Source: Nematostella vectensis
Lineage: Eukaryota > Cnidaria > Anthozoa > Actiniaria > Edwardsiidae
Direction of reading: 5' to 3'
Assembly: GCF_932526225.1 (NCBI RefSeq)
Contig: NC_064048.1
Span: 12,467,665 to 12,531,664, forward strand
Length of the DNA stretch: 64,000 nt
Of this stretch, positions 59,034 through 64,000 are shown piece after piece. The notes beneath the pieces are model-generated. The model searched no databases and had not been told where the DNA came from. It saw nothing but the letters and a program-made list of their open reading frames with translations. Positions within the stretch are counted from its first letter, which is position 1. Each line of letters opens with the position of its first letter. The translations under genes and the position numbers were made by a program.

Positions 59034-60210
59034 GAGCCCATCGTGATTCTAGCATAAAAAGGAACTTTTAAAAGAAATCCAAAGTGCTTAGAAATGAATA
59101 ATAGTTTTTAGTACTTTACTAAATTGTTGGTCAACCCTCCTTGTGTATAACCTGTGTGTGTAAGTGTATAACCTTACACATCCCTGGTATAACTTACCCT
59201 CCTGGTGAATGTTCATTTGTCATGTCAACTAACTGAAATTCATGAATATTGTTAAATTTTAAGTCTTGTGCACACCAGAAACAATTCTGCATTATTTTGG
59301 CCTAAAAGTGTGGTAAAGCAGCAGAAATGATCATGATTATGAATGTAATATGCTGAGATTGCATTGTTTCTATTATTTGTGCCACTAATTACTTTGTGTA
59401 TTCTAGCGGGGAATTATGTGATCCTGTTCTTTGCACTTGTGCACCAGAAATTAATTTGTAGCCTCCATCATCTCCAGAAAACCAACCCAACAACCCCTTT
59501 CCAAATACTCCAAAGCATTAAGCAGACATACTGTATGAGAAATATTTGGTGACAGTTAACTTATATGATGTCTTCAGATGTCTTCAGAAGAAAATCACCC
59601 CTATTCCCACCCCTTCAAAGTACCCAAAGCCCATCGTGATTCTAGCATAAAAAGGAACTTTTAAAAGAAATCCAAAGTGCTTAGCAATGAATAATAGTTT
59701 TAAGTACTTTACTAAATTGTTGGTCAACCCTCCTTGTGTATAACCTGTGTGTGTAAGTGTACAACCTTACACATCCCTGGTATAACTTACCCTCCTGGTG
59801 AATGTTCATTTGTCATGTCAACTAACTGAAATTCATGAATATTGTTAAATTTTACAAGTCTTGTGCACACTAGAAACAATTCTGCATTATTTTGGCCTAA
59901 AAGTGTGGTAAAGCAGCAGAAATGATCATGATTTTGAATGTAATATGCTGAGATTGCATTGTTTCTATTATTTGTGCCACTAATTTACTTTGTGTATTCT
60001 AGCAGGGAATTATGTGATCCTGTTCTTTGCACTTGTGCACCAGAAATTAATATCGTAGCCACCATCATCTCCAGAAAACCAACCCAACAACCCCTTTCCA
60101 AATACTCCAAAGCATTGAGCAGACATACTGTATGAGAAATATTTGGTGAAAGTTAACTTATGATGTCATCAGAAGAAAATCACCCCCATTCCCACCCCTT
60201 CAAAGTACTT
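59034..60210. repeat. Recent tandem duplication, period about 594 bp
   Basis: GCCCATCGTGATTCTAGCAT starts both copies (59036 and 59630). Landmarks CAACCCTCCTTGTGTATAAC and CCACCATCATCTCCAGAAAA (first copy CTCCATCATC) recur with the same spacing and few changes. No gene is seen in either copy. Confidence 0.9.
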
Positions 60211-61005
60211 TAAAATCACTTACAATTGTTTCAGTTTGGATTTTGATTGTATTCATTCAGCACATGTACATATAAAGAAGTGGGTAATTTATTAGTATTG
60301 AATTCCAGCTACAATGGTGCCCTTTGCACGCTTGCAGTATAACAGTATGGTATTTGGCGTTATCTCTAACAGGACGCTATGAACAACGCTACTAACAAGA
60401 TGCGCTTCTAAACAAGGATTTTTTTTGGTTTCTTATTCGGAACTTTCAACTGAAATCGGAACGCTAAACCTATGAAGGCTAAAACTACGAAGGCTTGCAT
60501 GTGTTACCTCTAACAATACACGCTTCTAAAACAAGGGTTTTTTGTTACTAATCCGATACAAATGGATACAAATTGCACATGACAGAATGTCAAATATGGG
60601 TGAAATAACGTGGCACATCTGTGCTTAGTGATGTTGAGCATTTCACAACGGAATGTTTTTTTTTTGTTCAGATTAGAAAGTAAATAAATGGTGTTCCTAG
60701 TATGACATCCCTACCCCTATAACTAAGCGAAATATACTGGTTCCGCCGGTTCCACTTTTTAGTAATGCCAATGGGATAGGGCGTGTGGTGTTATGGGGAA
60801 GATGCAGTTGTAAGTTTACAAAGAGGAAGGATGATTGTGAAATAATCACGAATTATACAAGAAAGATACAGTTCCTTTGATCGGACCAGCACGTTGGAAG
60901 AAGGCTCATTATCTGTTGACTTTAAACGAATAGACTAACTAAGAGTCACAACGTAACGTGATCTCATTATAATTTATACGAACAAACTGTACATTTGTGA
61001 AAATA
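60211..61005. other. No recognisable feature
   Basis: AT-rich single-copy sequence with two weak repeats of CGCTTCTAAACAAGG or CGCTTCTAAAACAAGG near 60402 and 60522. I see no coding frame or element. Confidence 0.5.
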
Positions 61006-61370
61006 CGAAGAGCCCCACAAACGACTAAAGTATAAGACATTGCTAGAAGTGGAATATTCGCACCATTCAAGCAAAACTACCTGGAAAATAACGAGAGGTT
61101 TGATCTTCATTCGCGTTGCAAATAAATCGAAAGCGCTAGCCGTTCACACGTTTTGGCTGTTTGTGCTTGCTTGCAAAAATATAATCACGATGACAATATC
61201 TATCGATCGCTTTACCACTGTGCGCCTCTTATTGTGCACAAATCTAAGTTAAGACCGATTAGAAAGTTTATGAAAAAAATACCACAACAACAAAATGTAC
61301 AGATTAATATCGAGGATTTCTAGATCAGTTCAGACCAAAGTACAGAAGACTAAATTCAAAGTACACATTT
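61006..61370. repeat. Diverged copy of the 23535-23860 / 52090-52420 segment
   Basis: ACCTGGAAAATAACGAGAGG, CTTCATTCGCGTTGCAAATA and TGTGCGCCTCTTATTGTGCA match units A and B. It retains GATTAATATCGAGGATTTCTA as in unit B (unit A differs there), so it is closer to B at that point. Confidence 0.75.
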
Positions 61371-61779
61371 AAACAAAGCGGAAGTTCGATATTTGGCCGT
61401 ACCAGACTCGAAGTCTGCCAAAAACACAACAAAAAACCCTCACAAGAAGAGTATACAACTGACACTTAACCTAACGTGAAATAACTCAACAATAAAAGCA
61501 ATAATTACCTGTTTAATGCCGCTGAAGTTGTTCCTGTTTCCTCAGCAATGTAAGTTCTCTACCACGGGCTCGATATCTTCATTGGTCACGAGACAAACGA
61601 TTTGCTAAATTTAGGACATGACGTCATTAGCGCCCAGTCCTCCAGACCAATAAACGGACCAAGGCACGTTTATCGAAGGTCAATTAGGATTATTAAAAAA
61701 ATACTGTAAATACATAATGCAAATTCGAATGAAATTTATATATTTTGGTTCGAATTCGAGCAGGAGGTTCGAGAAAATA

Positions 61780-61942
61780 ATTTGAAATAATTGACGGACT
61801 TTGTAATAATTGACGCACTTTGTAATAATTGACGCGTCGCGCACTTTGTTATAATTGACGCACTTTGTAATAATTGACGCGTCGCGCACTTTGTAATAAT
61901 TGACGCACTTTGTAGTAATTGACGCGTCGCGCACTTCGCAAT
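61780..61942. repeat. Minisatellite CACTTTGTAATAATTGACG with CGTCGCG insert
   Basis: About seven units; every second unit carries GCGTCGCG. It abuts the 3' end of the retroelement described next. A single related TTTGTAATAATTGATG occurs at 52451. Confidence 0.85.
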
Positions 61943-63262
61943 AATTTATTTTTATTTATTTATTTAACTTCGTGCACTATAAATTAATTAAATTACACAA
62001 AAGTACACATAGTAGACTGGGACACCACAAACAGCATAACCAATTACTGTGCGCCCAATGTTACGAGTTACAAAACAAAAGTAAGACAGAGAACTAAAAG
62101 CAAATTGACAAGTCAACATTATTGAAAGCTAAAAACAACATGAAATGGCTGTGTCGAGCAGACGAGATTTGTGACACTTGATGCAAATTGTCTTGAACGA
62201 CCTTGGATCATCTACGTTATAGGAAATGGTCAGCGCTCGGCTGTAATATTGTAAAAGCAGGCACTTAAACTGATTTAAACTTAGGCTCTTTAGTCGGAAA
62301 TAATCAGGCAAAGTGTTCCAGGTGCGCGAGGCACGGACGAAAAAAGAGTTTTGAAAGCAAGATGTTCTACACCTGGGAGGACGAAAACTTAGTACATTTG
62401 GATTAACAGTAGATCTAGTGGTTCTGACTGGTTAAATACAAGTAGGGAGGCATTCCTGAGATATAAAAACAAGGCCACTAATGGCTTTATAGAAAAAAAA
62501 CTAGATCTAAGTACTCGTGCCAATAGCACAGTGGCAACAAGTTAGTAGAGAGAAGGCGTTCAGTTCAACTCTCTGTGCAAAGGAACGGAAGGCTTAGAAT
62601 ATATTTGGTGGCTCTTCTTTGCACTCTTTCTAACTTTTCAAAAGTTTAACTGATTGTGGGCTCCAGACCTGGGTAGCATAACCCAAGGCTGGACGCACCA
62701 CCGCCAAATAAAGGGTGCGGCGAGTTCGTATGCAGCCGAAGTCCACGGTGGTTCTTCGCAGAAAGCCCAACAACTTGTTAGCCTTCGCGCAACTCTCTGT
62801 GACGTGCTTTGACCACGTAAGGTCGCTGGCGACCCAGACCCCCAGATCTTTCTCGTGAGAGGAGACTGTTAACAGCGACCCGTTCAGATGGTATGGGACT
62901 TTGATGGGGTGGGACTTCCGTGTGACTTTCTGACATTTGCACTTGTCCTGGTTGAACATTAGGCCAGATGTTTTTGACCAGTTTTCCAGGCTGCTGAGAT
63001 CTTGCTGGAGTAGGGCGGCGTCTGAATCCGAGTTCACGCCATTTACTAGCTTTGTGCCGTCTGCGAGGCACGCAACTTTTGAGTTGTGCACGACATCTGG
63101 CAGGTCATTTGCATAGAGCAAGAATAATATGGGCCCCAGTAGGCTACCTTGTGGGACGCCGGACGTAACTGATGCCTCGGATGACGTGCAGCCAAGAACT
63201 GTGTAGAGATTACCGCTGACCACTCTCGTTCCCAGGACTATAGGACGGGTGGAAAAAAACAA
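61943..63262 (-). mobile_element. CR1/L2-like non-LTR retrotransposon, 5'-truncated, catalytic motif mutated
   Basis: On -, frame 63262-62630 holds the reverse transcriptase part SVTSGVPQGSLLGPILFLLY, then ACLADGTKLV where FADD is normal, then LENWSKTSGLMFNQDKCKC, KDLGVWVASDLTWSKHVTES and CAKANKLLGFLRRTTVDFGC, RPALGYATQVWSPQSVKLLK. Downstream (62600-62110) more of the C-terminus is readable in other frames, including RTWNTLPDYFRL. The 3' tail on - is AAATAAATAAATAAAAATAAA (61945-61965). The 5' half, with the endonuclease, is absent. Confidence 0.85.
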
Positions 63263-63528
63263 GATGGCGGACTAAAGTTGACTTCACGAACTATACACCG
63301 CTTTACTGGGTAATCCACCAGTTTTTACCCATTTATAGTCGTAAGAGTCTCCTGTGTTTTGTTCATTACCTCGTTCATGTTGTTCAAACGATTTATTGTT
63401 ATCTTATCTTTGTTAGAACGACTTCAACATCTTTGTCAATAAATCGAGTTGTCAGCGAGGAGTATTTATCTTCATGTTGAAGTCGTTGGCTCACTAGTGA
63501 TCTCCCAGCACCACAGCTACAGACAGCC
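63263..63528 (+). promoter_or_regulatory. Candidate LTR end and leader of a Ty3/gypsy element
   Basis: About 270 bp of non-coding sequence before a gag-like frame. It includes AATAAA at 63438 (TCAATAAATCGAG) and a repeated AGTCGTT / AACGACTT. This is where the right part of a 5' LTR and a primer-binding site would be expected, but the LTR edges cannot be defined without the 3' partner. Confidence 0.35.
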
Positions 63529-63996
63529 ATGGTCATAGTCCGGTGCTCCGTCCCAAACTGCGAGTTTGCCACCGAAGCCCTGGCTATTACCCTTCTTACG
63601 AATCACGGACTCGCCCACCAAATTACACCGCCGCCCATCGCAAGACCTACCCCAGCGCCTTCTCCCCGTGGCCCTAAACTTGAGCGCCCAAAAGTGGACA
63701 TTGGCGTATCCACCGAAGGATGGAATGTCTTCACTCGCCGCTGGCAAGTTTTTCGCACTGGATCTGGCATCGATGACGACTCAGCGCCTTCCCAATTATT
63801 CCAGTGCGCAGGTACTGAGCTCGGCGACAGTTTGTTGAAAGCAAACCCGGCTGCCGCCTCAAGCTCCCTGCAAGACCTCCTAGCTGCTATGCGATCCCTC
63901 GCCGTCATCCCAGTCGCAACGGGTGTCCTACGCGCCGAGCTGCTGCAGATCCGCCAAGAACGCGACGAGCCGTTCCGCGCATTCTCTGCGCGGTAA
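63529..63996 (+). CDS. Gag-like protein of a Ty3/gypsy-type retrotransposon, N-terminal part
   Basis: ATG at 63529 in CAGCCATGG. It opens with a finger-like CSVPNCEF...HGLAH, then a proline-rich linker, then a capsid-like helical region: STEGWNVFTRRWQVFRTGSG, LFQCAGTELGDSLLKANP, LLAAMRSLAVIPVATGVLRA and RQERDEPFRAFSAR. Cnidarian gypsy gag proteins have this order. TAA comes at 63994, seven bases before the window end, at a point where the family normally continues; the bases after it would fit the family in another frame, so a small deletion is likely. The rest of the element lies outside. Confidence 0.6.
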   Translation: MVIVRCSVPNCEFATEALAITLLTNHGLAHQITPPPIARPTPAPSPRGPKLERPKVDIGVSTEGWNVFTRRWQVFRTGSGIDDDSAPSQLFQCAGTELGDSLLKANPAAASSSLQDLLAAMRSLAVIPVATGVLRAELLQIRQERDEPFRAFSAR

Positions 63997-64000
63997 GGCC

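Overview
The window looks like nuclear DNA of an anthozoan cnidarian, most like a sea anemone such as Nematostella; the species cannot be proved from the sequence. Evidence: AT-rich DNA (roughly 40% GC by eye) with spliced genes and GT-AG introns, an NLR-type immune gene with a DZIP3-like HEPN + NACHT + leucine-rich-repeat layout common in cnidarians, a rhodopsin-class GPCR, and a dense load of eukaryotic mobile elements (Polinton-like, Penelope-like, non-LTR, Ty3/gypsy, MITEs). There are no bacterial-style operons.

Layout. 1-3680: GC-rich, decayed remnant of a Polinton/Maverick (adintovirus-like) element with four short genes, at least two of them frameshifted. 3681-24640 (unit A) and 25948-53514 (unit B) are two copies of one large segment in direct orientation, separated by a 1.3 kb spacer. 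A third, partial copy (unit C) begins at about 53524 at an internal point of the unit, and more diverged pieces lie near 54.75 and 61.04 kb. Each unit reads: (CT)n tract and non-coding repeats; a fragment of an unrecognised gene; a four-exon GPCR on +; an (AAT)n tract; a 32-bp minisatellite with a palindromic element; then, on -, an NLR gene whose large second intron holds a retrotransposon fragment and a 29-bp minisatellite; then a Penelope-like 3' end with a hammerhead ribozyme. From 55 to 61 kb little is recognisable. 61.9-64 kb holds a CR1/L2-like non-LTR 3' half on - and a Ty3/gypsy-type gag on +.

Main results. (1) Unit B has an apparently intact three-exon NLR gene: exons 48971-49742, 47966-48262 and 39136-41966 total 3900 nt in one frame, 1299 aa, with the HEPN RNELYGH motif, Walker A and Walker B. 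Its unit A twin is broken by a deletion of about 440 bp and another frame change. (2) Both units carry a type I hammerhead motif on - just downstream of a Penelope/GIY-YIG fragment; the unit B copy is a textbook minimal ribozyme. (3) No GPCR copy is fully intact as given: A has truncated exons and stops, B differs from readable by one base just before the NPxxY helix. (4) Unit B differs from A by a 1.6 kb non-LTR insertion, a chimeric extra GPCR copy and growth of the intronic minisatellite from about 1.2 to 4.2 kb, a clear record of how the locus changes.
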